A stretch of DNA of 64,000 nucleotides from the NCBI GenBank assembly GCA_910587595.1, contig CAJULQ010000003.1, positions 26,730 to 90,729 of the forward strand, written 5' to 3'. The notes under the pieces were generated by a model, which made no database searches, had not been told where the DNA came from, and saw nothing but the letters and a program-made list of their open reading frames with translations. Positions 50,788-59,788 of this stretch are shown in pieces. The stretch is from an uncultured Christensenellaceae bacterium. Lineage in GTDB: Bacteria > Bacillota > Clostridia > Christensenellales > Pumilibacteraceae. Both the position numbers and the translations under genes were made by a program. Numbering within the stretch: the stretch's first letter is position 1; the number at the start of each line of letters is the position of its first letter.

Positions 50788-52821
50788 ATGAGAGTAAAAA
50801 AGATTGTAACGGCAATGTTGGCGTTGTGTCTTTCGGTGGGCATGTTTGCGTGTGCCAAAACCGAAAAGGCATACAAGTTGCCGCATTATGACCAAAGCGG
50901 AGAAGCGAGTTTCGACAAATCGCTTTTCTATCAAAACGATATGACGGTGATGGGCGCCGACCCGTCGGTCATTTACATCAGCGATCCCGAAAGCGAGGAT
51001 TACGGGTATTTTTATTTGTACCCGACGAGCGACTTCGATTATAACGTAGGCGCGTTTGCGGCCTACCGCAGCAGAAATATGATCGATTGGGAGTTTGTGA
51101 GCGCGGCCTTTCTGCCGGAAAGCGGAAGCTGGGCAAAAACGCTTTTGTTTGCGCCGGAGTGCGTGTATGATGCGACCGCCAAAAAATACTATTTGTTTTT
51201 CTCGGCGCAAGGCTATGCGCGCGACGGTTACTACTTCCAAAACAAAGAAGATCTCGCCGTGTACAGAACGGCGAAAGCAGAAGTGCAAAATTTGGATTTG
51301 ACCGACACCCAAAAAGTGATCGACGAGTTTGCCCTTTTGTTCGAAGGGGAAGGCGATGTGAACGGTTATACATCCGCGCAAGCGGAGAATGCGCGTATGC
51401 TGATAGCCGATTACAACGAGCGTAAAGCGGATATTGTCGACGACAACAAACTGTTGCCCGTGGCAAAAGACACGGCCGTGCAACTCAAAACCGTGCAATT
51501 GGATAAAAAGACGGGCGGGGGCGAATATTCTTTGGGCGTGGCGGTTGCCGACAGCCCGCGCGGCCCGTTCAAGCAGTACACCAACATAGCGGGCGCGGAA
51601 GGTTACGATGCAAGCAAGCGCGAGATCGCGTTGGATACGCCGTACATCACGCACGAGGACTTTTACGGCAATTGCAACGAGCAAACCAAAGCCAAGTTGC
51701 AAAATGTGATGACGATGATAGACGCGCACCCGTTCGAGGACAAAAACGGCGACAAATATTTGTATTTCTCCACCACGTATCCCAGTCAGGAATACATCTA
51801 TGGCATAAAGCTCGGAAAAAGTTGGACGGGCGATCCCGAATGGAACACAACCACGCCGCTTACGCGTCACCGCTATAAAACGGTAGACGGCACCGAGCGC
51901 ACCGACTACCAAGAAAACAAGAGCCGCATAGACGAGGCGCCGTTTGTATATTACGACGAGCAATCCGACCAATACTACTTGACATTCTCCGTAAACGGTT
52001 GTTACGATAAAATGTACTGCGTGGCGCAAGCGGTAGGCAAAAGCCCGCTCGGCCCCTTCACCAAGGTAGACCGCGCCAAAGGCGGATTGGTGATATCGGC
52101 CGACCCCGCTTGGGATCATGTTTCCGCCCCCGGTCACCACAGCTTTATAAAGTATAACGGAAAACTGTATATTGCCTATCAAGGAATATATAACCGTAAA
52201 TACCCTACGCACGGATCGCAACGCGGCGTGTGCGTGGACGAAGTAAAATTTGTTACCAACGGCGACGGGCAAAAACTTTTGTATGCAAACGGCCCGTCTT
52301 ATGCGCCTATGCCGCTCATCGGCGACGATGCGGCGTATCGAAACATTGCCCAAGAGGCGCAGATCAAGGCGACCAACGCCGCAGGCGACGTTCCCGCAAG
52401 CGTACTCAACGACGGCTTGATCACCTATACGCTGTATCACGACATCGTGCGCGAATACGAGGCCAAAAAAGGTAAGACGGTAATAACGCTTACGTTCGAA
52501 GATTACCGCGCGATCCGTGCGATCCAAGTGTTCAATTCCAAAGAAACCGAAAAGCGTTTCGAGCAGATCGACCGCATAGAACTCGACTTTACGTTTACCG
52601 ACGGTGACGGTAAAGAAATAACCGACAAAGCGTTTATGAGCAACCTTAAATACGATTTCGACCGCTACACCACGCATTGGAACGGCGAGCTTGCGGACGT
52701 GGCTCGTCCCGGCGGCAACGTTTGCGTGGAGTTCAACGAACTGAAAGTCAAAGAAATTCGCATAACGCTCGATTCGAATAAGCCGGTGAATATTTCCGAG
52801 ATATTCGTGCTCGGTAAATAA
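50788..52821 (+). CDS. GH43-type lipoprotein with CBM32-like C-terminus
   Basis: 677 residues, lipobox MFAC (Cys22), with CAGGAGG before the ATG. A GH43-like five-bladed propeller spans about 50-490, starting with MGADPSVIYISD (Asp58 is the likely base) and including RIDEAPFVYYDE for the likely acid. A DAHPFEDKNGDKYLYF segment precedes the substrate loop. The final 150 residues (RNIAQEAQIKATNAAGDVP through VNISEIFVLGK) look like an F5/8-type discoidin domain, which binds sugars. An insertion of about 100 residues (LDLTDTQKVIDEFALLFEGE...) interrupts the propeller and makes the enzyme unlike standard arabinanases. Substrate unknown. Confidence 0.8.
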   Translation: MRVKKIVTAMLALCLSVGMFACAKTEKAYKLPHYDQSGEASFDKSLFYQNDMTVMGADPSVIYISDPESEDYGYFYLYPTSDFDYNVGAFAAYRSRNMIDWEFVSAAFLPESGSWAKTLLFAPECVYDATAKKYYLFFSAQGYARDGYYFQNKEDLAVYRTAKAEVQNLDLTDTQKVIDEFALLFEGEGDVNGYTSAQAENARMLIADYNERKADIVDDNKLLPVAKDTAVQLKTVQLDKKTGGGEYSLGVAVADSPRGPFKQYTNIAGAEGYDASKREIALDTPYITHEDFYGNCNEQTKAKLQNVMTMIDAHPFEDKNGDKYLYFSTTYPSQEYIYGIKLGKSWTGDPEWNTTTPLTRHRYKTVDGTERTDYQENKSRIDEAPFVYYDEQSDQYYLTFSVNGCYDKMYCVAQAVGKSPLGPFTKVDRAKGGLVISADPAWDHVSAPGHHSFIKYNGKLYIAYQGIYNRKYPTHGSQRGVCVDEVKFVTNGDGQKLLYANGPSYAPMPLIGDDAAYRNIAQEAQIKATNAAGDVPASVLNDGLITYTLYHDIVREYEAKKGKTVITLTFEDYRAIRAIQVFNSKETEKRFEQIDRIELDFTFTDGDGKEITDKAFMSNLKYDFDRYTTHWNGELADVARPGGNVCVEFNELKVKEIRITLDSNKPVNISEIFVLGK

Positions 52822-52830
52822 GGAGGTCTG

Positions 52831-55800
52831 ATGATGAAAAGCAAGAAGTCGTTTATCAAATGCACGGTGGTCGCTTTGCTGGCGGCGCTGTGCCTAAGCG
52901 CGGTGGTCGCTTGCGCCAAGGGGGCGAAAAAAGGGGATCTGTTCCCCGAGTACAACCCGCAACCGAATGTTAAAGCGGAATACCGAGATCAAAACGCCAC
53001 GCTCGACGGCGTTTTGAACGAGGCTATTTGGCAAAATGCCGCATGGCACGAAATGCAGTCGGTGCGTGAAAACCGCAACGAACACAACAACGTCACAGAG
53101 CTGAGAGATGCCAATATTTGCGCAACGGTCGTCGTGAAAGAAAACGGCATGTATTTGGGCATTACGTCGGACGATAATGTGATCTACGTGGGCGAAACGT
53201 GGGATTCGGGCGTCGATCCCGAAATCAAAAACACGGCTTTCGGAAAAACGGGCGTCAGCTTGTACGTAACGGATGCGCGCAACCGTTATCGCGGCGGAAT
53301 GTTTTCGTATGAGATCGGTTTTGCCGCCGACGGCATGGTCACGCTCGGCTACAGCGGAAACGGTTATTCATACATCCGCCATGCGGCTAATTTGATATAC
53401 TCCGCAGCCGATTGCGGCGGCAAATTAAATAGCGTCGATGCGCAAGGCTACACGATAGAGGCGTTTATTCCGTGGACGGCGATTCCCGGCATGGACGTGA
53501 ACGACGCGCCCCGATCGGTGGTGGCAACGTTCGCGTCGCACCGCTACAACAACGCCACGCCCAAAGACGCCGCGCTTGTGTGGGAATTGCTCGACCAACG
53601 GTACGATCAAGGTTGGCAGCAAACCGCTACATGGGTGGAATACGACGAGAACGGGGCAAAAACCAAACCCGAAGGCAATGTGTTCGGCTCTTTCGAAAAT
53701 TTTACCTACGACATAGCGTTTGACATAAGCAAAGACGTTGCGGGCGAAAACCGCGAGATCACTTTCACGCCCGATGCCGAAGTGCGCCGTCAGTCGCGCA
53801 TTTACGTGCATGATATAAAAGACACCGAACTGTATGCCGAGGCACGTTTTACGGTGGGCGATTTGTCCGATGATCATTTCGATCGGTATCCGATGCTCGG
53901 ATTCTCTTTCCACGGCGATCCCGCCACGGTAGACGGCGAAACCAAAACTTGCGTTTTGCATACGGGTATCACGCTCGATCTAATGGCGGCCAACAAGTTC
54001 AACAGCACCTACGTGGCACCCGCGCTCAACGGAGAAAATTTTGTCGACCGTCGTCAGTTCAACACGAGCAAGCCGTTCGACCCGACGAGCGCCGACGGTT
54101 TTAAGATCTCGGTATACCGCAAGGGCGAACTGTTCTTTGTGTTCTATAACGATACGCTGTATGAAACCAAGAGTTTTCCGTATATTCAAGAAGACACAAA
54201 AACGTTTATAGGGCTGTATGTTCTCAATATGCCCGTAACCGTCACCGATTATGTGTTCTATGCAGGGCAAGACGCAGCGCAGTTTGCACCCGCCGACATC
54301 CTCGGTTATGTGCCGAGCGACTACGAGGTAGACGGCGTGGCGGATGAAAAGTGGAACAGCTACGCGGGCGGCGTGGCGGCGCTTAAAGCGTCCGAAACGA
54401 GCGGCAAAACCTTTACCGCCAAAGCGGTGATGGGCACGAACGGCTTGTACTTCATTACCAAAACCGAGCATGCGTACTATTTCGACAACGGCGCGCCCGC
54501 GTACAACGCAATGGCAAATCACTACAACGGCGACGGCGCATCGGGCACCACCAACGTTTCCGTTTCGTTGAACGGGAAGCATGAGGGGTGGAAACCCACG
54601 TTGTGTTTCGCCGTGTCTAAATACGGCGTGGCGTATAACGCCAATTCGCTGATCAAGCACGGCGTGATCGGAACTATGCGCACCGTCGATTCGGGCGCGG
54701 AGAATTCGGCCACGCGTTACACCACGATCGCGGAGGGCTTTATTCCCAAACAGATGATCGCGTCGGCGCTTTCCGATTGGCAAGACGGCGACGCCGTGCC
54801 TATCGAGTTTGCGTTCGTTTCGCATAACGGCGACGAGCGCGACGAATTGCAAAATGCCGCCAATTATCTGATCGGGGCAAGCAATACACCGTATCCGCAC
54901 ACGTGGCCTTTGGCGATCCCCGTGTCGGGGGAATTGACTTCGTTGGCGCACGGTCGCTATATGAATGTCGGCGCGAACGGCATAGAAACGTTCAACGGCT
55001 ATGACCGTTTCGTGACGGATGCAAGCGGAAAGATGCTGAATAAGGCGCACACGCCGGTGAACTTTGCCGGCACGCTCACCTTTACGCATACCGACGGCAC
55101 GAGCTACACGGCGCAGATAACCGACGGCAATAAGGTAGCGAATATGCCCGACATGAAAGAGGGCGTGTATAAAGTGACCTCTACGTGTAAAGGAATTGTG
55201 TTTGCCGATATCACGGTGTCGCCCCAAGCCGCTTGGACCGATCGGTATATGCTCAAAACCAATTTCCGAATGGGCGAGATCGATGCGAACGAAAAAGGGT
55301 TTGCGGTGGATTTTGCCGACGGTATGAGCATAAAAGACATTTACGGCAACCGTCCCGCCACCAACATACTGTTGAACGACGCGATCAACGGCCAAGCGTG
55401 GTTTGGCGCCAAAATGCAAATACCCGAGGCAGAATTGCGCTACGGCAGTGAAATGGGCATTGTTTTGGCAACGGCCGCGGGCGAAACGCGGATCATGATA
55501 GGTAACAACGAAGACAACAACAAAACGGCCGTGATTCGATATTATACCAACGCATACAGCGCGGAAAGTTATACCATAACGGATGCCTACCGCAACGCGC
55601 TGATAGGCGACGGATTATACGTTTTGGTCCATCGTACCGCCGAAGGCGCATTGAACGTGTATTTATCGGCCGACGGGGCAACATACAGCGAAAACGCCGT
55701 GTTTACCGTGGCGGCAGATTCGGCGGATAACAAAGTGACAACCCAAACGATCCTTTCTTACGGCATCCGTTTGAATTGTATCGGGTTGAACGGGCGGAAA

Positions 55801-55863
55801 GAAAATGTGATCGGTTTTAAGTATGCGACCGATAAAGATGCATTTTCGGTAAGCGGACGGTAA
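52831..55863 (+). CDS. Large surface lipoprotein with CBM9-like and LamG-like modules
   Basis: 1010 residues; ATG 52831 or 52834 both follow AGGAGG (52821-52826). Lipobox VVAC. A first CBM9-like module (about 50-280) begins NATLDGVLNEAIWQNA, and a second (about 490-700) begins YEVDGVADEKWNSYAGG. Between them is a jelly-roll region. The last 210 residues form the module GQAWFGAKMQIPEAELRYG..., ending RKENVIGFKYATDKDA, which is similar to the C-terminus of the following gene product. No catalytic motif is visible. It is likely to bind plant glycans at the cell surface and cooperate with the second importer. Confidence 0.8.
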   Translation: MMKSKKSFIKCTVVALLAALCLSAVVACAKGAKKGDLFPEYNPQPNVKAEYRDQNATLDGVLNEAIWQNAAWHEMQSVRENRNEHNNVTELRDANICATVVVKENGMYLGITSDDNVIYVGETWDSGVDPEIKNTAFGKTGVSLYVTDARNRYRGGMFSYEIGFAADGMVTLGYSGNGYSYIRHAANLIYSAADCGGKLNSVDAQGYTIEAFIPWTAIPGMDVNDAPRSVVATFASHRYNNATPKDAALVWELLDQRYDQGWQQTATWVEYDENGAKTKPEGNVFGSFENFTYDIAFDISKDVAGENREITFTPDAEVRRQSRIYVHDIKDTELYAEARFTVGDLSDDHFDRYPMLGFSFHGDPATVDGETKTCVLHTGITLDLMAANKFNSTYVAPALNGENFVDRRQFNTSKPFDPTSADGFKISVYRKGELFFVFYNDTLYETKSFPYIQEDTKTFIGLYVLNMPVTVTDYVFYAGQDAAQFAPADILGYVPSDYEVDGVADEKWNSYAGGVAALKASETSGKTFTAKAVMGTNGLYFITKTEHAYYFDNGAPAYNAMANHYNGDGASGTTNVSVSLNGKHEGWKPTLCFAVSKYGVAYNANSLIKHGVIGTMRTVDSGAENSATRYTTIAEGFIPKQMIASALSDWQDGDAVPIEFAFVSHNGDERDELQNAANYLIGASNTPYPHTWPLAIPVSGELTSLAHGRYMNVGANGIETFNGYDRFVTDASGKMLNKAHTPVNFAGTLTFTHTDGTSYTAQITDGNKVANMPDMKEGVYKVTSTCKGIVFADITVSPQAAWTDRYMLKTNFRMGEIDANEKGFAVDFADGMSIKDIYGNRPATNILLNDAINGQAWFGAKMQIPEAELRYGSEMGIVLATAAGETRIMIGNNEDNNKTAVIRYYTNAYSAESYTITDAYRNALIGDGLYVLVHRTAEGALNVYLSADGATYSENAVFTVAADSADNKVTTQTILSYGIRLNCIGLNGRKENVIGFKYATDKDAFSVSGR

Positions 55864-55892
55864 AAAAACGATCGTTCGATCGAATGGAAACA

Positions 55893-55930
55893 AAGTTTGC
55901 CTTGCTCTCTTTTGGGAGCGAGGTAAACTT
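55893..55930 (+). other. Long intercistronic hairpin
   Basis: AAGTTT plus CCTTGCTCTC pair, with small bulges, with GGAGCGAGG and AAACTT around a 5-nt loop. It lacks a T-run and stands 45 nt before the next ATG, so it may modulate mRNA stability rather than stop transcription. Confidence 0.55.
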
Positions 55931-55974
55931 GTTTGCTTTGGTCGGGCAACGGTATATAAGATAAAGGAGAAAAA

Positions 55975-57084
55975 ATGATGAAAAACGCACGTAAATTTTT
56001 ATGGGCGGCGCTCTTGGGGTGTTTGGTCGTTTGTATGGCTTGTGTGGCGGGGTGCGCGCCAAACAGTGCCTTGGGCGGGCTTGGCAACGGCGACAATTCG
56101 AATAATAAGGTGCAGTACGCTACGCTTACGGTAAACGTGACTTGCAACGCGCCTTCGGTCAATTTCGAGAACGCACAGATCGAATTAACGCCTGCGTCGG
56201 GCGGCGCCTCTGTGTTAGGTACGGTGCGCAACGGTCGTCTTACCGTGGAAAAAATTCCCTATGGAAACTATACGGCGGCGGCTCGCATTTTCGGTTTGCG
56301 TTGGCAAGCAAACGGCAACGAACCTATTGCGGTGCAAAGCGAGCGCGTTACGGCCGATGTGGCGTTTGAAACGGATATTATCGGCCAAGAGGGCACAATA
56401 TACGAATTGCATGTGGGAACGTCGTCTTTTACGGCAAGCAGCGAGGATCTGGCGGGCAATAAGCGGGCAACAAGTCCCGCTACCATTGCGATCGGCGCCG
56501 TGAAAGGCGAGTTTTGGTTGGGCGCCAAAATCAAAATGGAACAGCGCGATCTGCGCTACGGCAATTCCATGGGCATTGCGTTCACGGCCGACACCATGCG
56601 TTACAGAGTGGTGGTGGGGCATTCGGAAAAAACCGAACCCGACTACGATCCCGCCAATCCTCAACATACGGCGCGTATAGGCTACGGTGTGGCGATACGC
56701 GGCGGTCAAGGCAATCTGCAGCACTTGGCGGCCATGCACTTGTACGAAATAGAGAAAACGTCCGATGCGTATAGCGCGCTGATCGGGCAAGGCGTGTATA
56801 TGGCGGTGCACCGCACGGCAGAGGGCAACCTCGAAGTGTGGTTGGGCGCGTCGAGCGCTACCATGCAAAAAGCGGTCGATATCGACCACGCGGCGTATAT
56901 TGCGCATATCGAGGCGTCTTACGATAACGATGAGATCAAAGACGCGTTGCGCGATGTGACGGCATGCGGCACGCAAGACATCTCGCGCATAGGTTTCCGC
57001 GCCAATCTCGAAACCGATTTGCCCACCACCGTGGCGGGATTGCGCTATGGCACGACCATGGCAAGCGCCTTGGCCGACGTGTGA
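55975..57084 (+). CDS. Surface lipoprotein with beta-sandwich and LRYG-type module
   Basis: 369 residues; ATG 55975 or 55978 follows AGGAG. Lipobox VAGC after a two-step hydrophobic leader. An Ig-like or carboxypeptidase-regulatory-type unit (ATLTVNVTCNAPSVNFENAQ ... KIPYGNYTAAARIFG) is followed by a module (about 180-365) with WLGAKIKMEQRDLRYGNSMG and GQGVYMAVHRTAEGNLEVWL. The last part is related to the C-terminus of the preceding protein (LRYGSEMGI, LYVLVHRTAEGALNVYL). No catalytic motif. It closes the second operon before a terminator and is probably part of the surface glycan-handling set. Confidence 0.78.
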   Translation: MMKNARKFLWAALLGCLVVCMACVAGCAPNSALGGLGNGDNSNNKVQYATLTVNVTCNAPSVNFENAQIELTPASGGASVLGTVRNGRLTVEKIPYGNYTAAARIFGLRWQANGNEPIAVQSERVTADVAFETDIIGQEGTIYELHVGTSSFTASSEDLAGNKRATSPATIAIGAVKGEFWLGAKIKMEQRDLRYGNSMGIAFTADTMRYRVVVGHSEKTEPDYDPANPQHTARIGYGVAIRGGQGNLQHLAAMHLYEIEKTSDAYSALIGQGVYMAVHRTAEGNLEVWLGASSATMQKAVDIDHAAYIAHIEASYDNDEIKDALRDVTACGTQDISRIGFRANLETDLPTTVAGLRYGTTMASALADV

Positions 57085-57153
57085 GCACAAGCGGCCGTTA
57101 GGTCGGCAAAAAATCTTTGCGCCACGTTCGAATACATAATTGTTTATTTCCAT

Positions 57154-57187
57154 AAAAAAGGAGGCTCTCGTCGAGCCGCCTTTTTTT
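57154..57187. terminator. Bidirectional terminator at the end of the glycan locus
   Basis: AAAAAAGG(A)GGCTC and GAGCC(G)CCTTTTTT form a 13-bp stem around a 5-nt loop. It also ends the short minus-strand transcript described next. Confidence 0.92.
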
Positions 57188-57254
57188 GTGGGTGTTACTG
57201 GCAGTGCGATGTTTGAATGTCGGTGTGTCGAAATCTACGTTTACACATACATCA

Positions 57255-57323
57255 TCACGCGGCCGCCGACAAAAGCAACGCCGCTATCCCAAAAATCTTG
57301 CACATCTTTCGCATTGTTTTCAT
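57255..57323 (-). CDS. 22-codon ORF on a short leaderless transcript
   Basis: On the minus strand a consensus promoter (57358-57330) is followed after 6 nt by ATG 57323 and a 22-codon ORF: a basic start (MKTMRKMCKIFG) and a hydrophobic end with small residues, as in a truncated signal peptide or a tiny membrane peptide. It stops at TGA 57255-57257 and the transcript would end at the terminator 57154-57187, giving an RNA of about 170 nt. The rest of 57,085-57,425 holds only this unit and terminators. It could equally be a small regulatory RNA. Confidence 0.45.
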   Translation of the reverse strand: MKTMRKMCKIFGIAALLLSAAA

Positions 57324-57329
57324 GCGAAC

Positions 57330-57358
57330 AGTATACCGTATTTGTACCCCTTTGTCAA
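57330..57358 (-). promoter_or_regulatory. Near-consensus promoter for the small minus-strand transcript
   Basis: TTGACA (57358-57353), exactly 17 bp, TATACT (57335-57330) on the minus strand, with an ATG 6 nt downstream. Confidence 0.8.
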
Positions 57359-57367
57359 AACATATGT

Positions 57368-57402
57368 AAAAAAGCTTTCACGCCGCGCGCAAAAGCTTTT
57401 TT
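57368..57402 (-). terminator. Terminator of the GGGtGRT gene
   Basis: AAAAAAGCTTT (57368-57378) and AAAGCTTTTTT (57392-57402) form an 11-bp stem 24 nt after the stop. Confidence 0.88.
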
Positions 57403-57425
57403 GGTGTTATAGTTGCGTTATGATA

Positions 57426-58430
57426 TTACTTGGTCATTGCCTCTTGCACGGCAACCGCGCAAGCTACCGAGGCGCCGACCATGGGGTTGTTGCCCATGCC
57501 GATCAAGCCCATCATTTCCACGTGCGCGGGCACGGAGGAGGAGCCGGCAAACTGCGCGTCGGAGTGCATTCTGCCCATGGTGTCGGTCATGCCGTAAGAG
57601 GCGGGGCCGGCGGCCATGTTGTCGGGGTGGAGCGTTCTGCCCGTACCGCCGCCCGAGGCAACCGAGAAGTATTTTTTGTTGTTGTCCACCGCCCATTTCT
57701 TGTAGGTGCCCGCCACGGGGTGTTGGAAACGGGTGGGGTTGGTGGAGTTGCCCGTGATGGAAACGTCCACTTTTTCATGTTGCATAATGGCAACGCCTTC
57801 GCGCACGTCGTCGGCGCCGTAGCAACGCACTTTGGCTTTTTCGCCGTCGGAGTAGGGGGTGGTAGCCACCACTTTGAGATCGCCGGTGGCGTAGTCGTAT
57901 TTGGTTTGCACATAGGTAAAGCCGTTGATACGCGAGATGATCATGGCCGCGTCTTTGCCCAAGCCGTTCAAGATAACTTGCAACGGTTCTTTGCGCACTT
58001 TGTTGGCCGTTTTGGCAATGCCGATGGCGCCTTCGGCGGCGGCAAAGCTTTCGTGTCCCGCCAAGAAACAGAAACACTTGGTTTTTTCATCCAACAGCAT
58101 GGAGGCAAGGTTGCCGTGTCCGAGACCTACGGCGCGCTGTTCGGCAACCGAACCGGGCACGCAGAAAGCTTGCAATCCCTCGCCGATGGCAACGGCCGCC
58201 TCGGTGGCCTTTTTGCAACCTTTTTTCACGGCGATGGCGCAACCCACGGTGTACGCCCACGTGGCGTTTTCAAAGGCGATCATCTGGGTGGATTTTACGA
58301 TCTTTTCCACGTCGATGCCCTTGTCAAGGCAGATCTTGCGCGCGTCTTCGAGGTCTTTGATCCCGTTGGCTTTGAGCGCCTCGTTGATCTTTTTTATTCT
58401 TTTATCATATCCTTCAAACGTGATACTCAT
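57426..58430 (-). CDS. GGGtGRT family protein
   Basis: 334 residues. The name-giving motif is intact in SVASGGGTGRTLHPDN. Other stretches of the family include a cysteine pair KTKCFCFLAGHESFAAAEG and VSITGNSTNPTRFQHPVAG. The family is found in anaerobes next to a NifU-like scaffold protein and is suspected to take part in iron-sulfur cluster assembly. Here it follows its NifU-like partner by 13 nt in an operon on the minus strand. The reaction is unknown. Confidence 0.92.
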   Translation of the reverse strand: MSITFEGYDKRIKKINEALKANGIKDLEDARKICLDKGIDVEKIVKSTQMIAFENATWAYTVGCAIAVKKGCKKATEAAVAIGEGLQAFCVPGSVAEQRAVGLGHGNLASMLLDEKTKCFCFLAGHESFAAAEGAIGIAKTANKVRKEPLQVILNGLGKDAAMIISRINGFTYVQTKYDYATGDLKVVATTPYSDGEKAKVRCYGADDVREGVAIMQHEKVDVSITGNSTNPTRFQHPVAGTYKKWAVDNNKKYFSVASGGGTGRTLHPDNMAAGPASYGMTDTMGRMHSDAQFAGSSSVPAHVEMMGLIGMGNNPMVGASVACAVAVQEAMTK

Positions 58431-58443
58431 GTTTTCGTCCTCC

Positions 58444-59136
58444 TTACTGCTTTCTCGGGTCGATGTATTGCGCGGCGCCTTCGAATCGACCGTAGGTGCC
58501 GGTAGACGACTTGAGCGCCTCGTTGGCGTCCATGCCGCCGCGGATTTTTTCCATCATCACGCCCAGCTTAACAAACTCGTAGCCGATCACAAGGCCTTCT
58601 TTGTCGAGTGCCAACTTGGTGATGTAGCCTTCGGCCATTTCGAGGTAGCGCACGCCCTTGGCCTCGGTGGAGTAGATGGTGCCGATCTGGCTGCGCGTGC
58701 CCTTGCCGAGGTCTTCGAGTCCCGCGCCGATCTCCAAGCCTTCTTCGCTGAACGCCGATTGGGTGCGGCCGTACACGATCTGCAAAAACAGTTCGCGCAT
58801 GGCGGTGTTGATGGCGTCGCACACAAGGTCGGTGTTGAGCGCCTCCAAAAGCGTCTTGCCGGGAAGGATCTCGCCAGCCATGGCCGCCGAGTGCGTCATG
58901 CCCGAGCAACCCAACGTTTCTACGAGCGCCTCGCGAATAATGCCCTCTTTCACATTAAGCGTGAGTTTGCACGCGCCTTGTTGGGGGGCGCACCAGCCCA
59001 CGCCGTGGGTAAGGCCGCTGATGTCTTTGATCTCTTTTGCTTGTACCCATTTGCCTTCTTCGGGAATGGGCGCGGGGCCGTGGTGCGGGCCCTTTTTGAC
59101 GCAAATCATTCTTTCCACGTCTTTTGAGAAATGCAC
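58444..59136 (-). CDS. NifU-like iron-sulfur cluster scaffold-type protein
   Basis: 230 residues from GTG 59136, with GGAGG 9 nt upstream; the longer frame begins inside the promoter. Conserved cysteines occur in GWCAPQQGACKLTLNVKEG and VETLGCSGMTHSAAMAGEIL, like the first Cys-x(n)-Cys positions of NifU N-terminal scaffolds. It is shorter and lacks the ferredoxin-like centre and the Nfu domain of classical NifU. It forms a conserved pair with the GGGtGRT gene and is probably a cluster scaffold or carrier. Biochemistry is not known for this branch. Confidence 0.88.
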   Translation of the reverse strand: MHFSKDVERMICVKKGPHHGPAPIPEEGKWVQAKEIKDISGLTHGVGWCAPQQGACKLTLNVKEGIIREALVETLGCSGMTHSAAMAGEILPGKTLLEALNTDLVCDAINTAMRELFLQIVYGRTQSAFSEEGLEIGAGLEDLGKGTRSQIGTIYSTEAKGVRYLEMAEGYITKLALDKEGLVIGYEFVKLGVMMEKIRGGMDANEALKSSTGTYGRFEGAAQYIDPRKQ

Positions 59137-59261
59137 GTTTTGTTTACCTCCGATGGTTTTATTTATAATTTGCTTGCGGTTTAACCGTACGTATGCAGTA
59201 TACCACTTTTGGGGGGTGTAACGCAACTGTTTTGCGGTGGTATGCCGCTGCCCGCCCACAA

Positions 59262-59298
59262 AAAAAGCCCGCGGCAAGAAAAACTTGCGACGGGCTTT
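59262..59298 (-). terminator. Terminator of the cysteine-rich gene pair
   Basis: AAAGCCCG (59264-59271) and CGGGCTTT (59291-59298) with an inner GCAAG/CTTGC pairing; the minus-strand T-run follows. Confidence 0.85.
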
Positions 59299-59316
59299 AG
59301 GGGCAAGGGCGGTGCC

Positions 59317-59568
59317 TTATATTTTTTGGGTGTATTCGCAAAGGCACGCTTTGGTTTTTTCGCAACTGCACAGTTTTTGTTCGCAGTCGCAACCTTCGCG
59401 GCAAAGACAATCGTAGGCATGGCACAGTTGTTCGAGGTCGCACAACACGTCTTCGGCGATCTCGGCGTCGGTAAGGCGCACGCTGTCGCGCGCTTGGTCC
59501 TTGCAACCGCACGCGCAGTCGCAACTCGTTTTGGTTTTATCTTTCTTTTTGAAAAAATCGAATTTCAC
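59317..59568 (-). CDS. Cysteine-rich small protein 1
   Basis: 83 residues from GTG 59568, with AGGAGGAG about 8 nt upstream; the longer frame has no such site. After a basic start (KFDFFKKKDKTK) there are 12 cysteines, many in CxC or CxxxC spacing: CDCACGC, then CDLEQLCHAYDCLC, CDCEQKLCSC and CLC. The spacing suggests binding of several metal ions, as in metallothionein-like or cluster-storage proteins. It is 17 nt from the next small cysteine gene and both lie just upstream of the Fe-S assembly pair. The function is inferred. Confidence 0.75.
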   Translation of the reverse strand: MKFDFFKKKDKTKTSCDCACGCKDQARDSVRLTDAEIAEDVLCDLEQLCHAYDCLCREGCDCEQKLCSCEKTKACLCEYTQKI

Positions 59569-59585
59569 GTTTCTTCTCCTCCTAT

Positions 59586-59753
59586 TCAGTCGTTTTTGCA
59601 TACATCGCATTTGCCGCCCAACCGCAAGCGGCTTTCGTTGGCCGCGTCGCCCAAGAGCTTGCGCAACGTGTCGTCGCGGCATTCGCACGCATAGTTGCAG
59701 CACTTTTTATACATGAGTTTTTCCATTTCGATCACGGAATCGAGATTTGCCAT
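59586..59753 (-). CDS. Cysteine-rich small protein 2
   Basis: 55 residues, with AAGGAG before the ATG at 59753. The sequence has an acidic helix (NLDSVIEMEKLMYK), then KCCNYACECRD, a helix with DTLRKLLGDAANE, and a final CDVCKND pair, so six cysteines in all. It is the first gene of a two-gene minus-strand operon with cysteine-rich protein 1 and near the Fe-S assembly genes. It is too small for an enzyme; a metal-binding role is likely. No family was recognised. Confidence 0.75.
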   Translation of the reverse strand: MANLDSVIEMEKLMYKKCCNYACECRDDTLRKLLGDAANESRLRLGGKCDVCKND

Positions 59754-59788
59754 ATTTTTTTCTCCTTTTTGTTTTTAGCTTGCGCCGC

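Noticed and set aside
57186..58505. Plus-strand ORF of 439 codons over the GGGtGRT gene
   Set aside because: The minus strand holds the named motif and the plus frame is His/Gly/Val-rich antisense.
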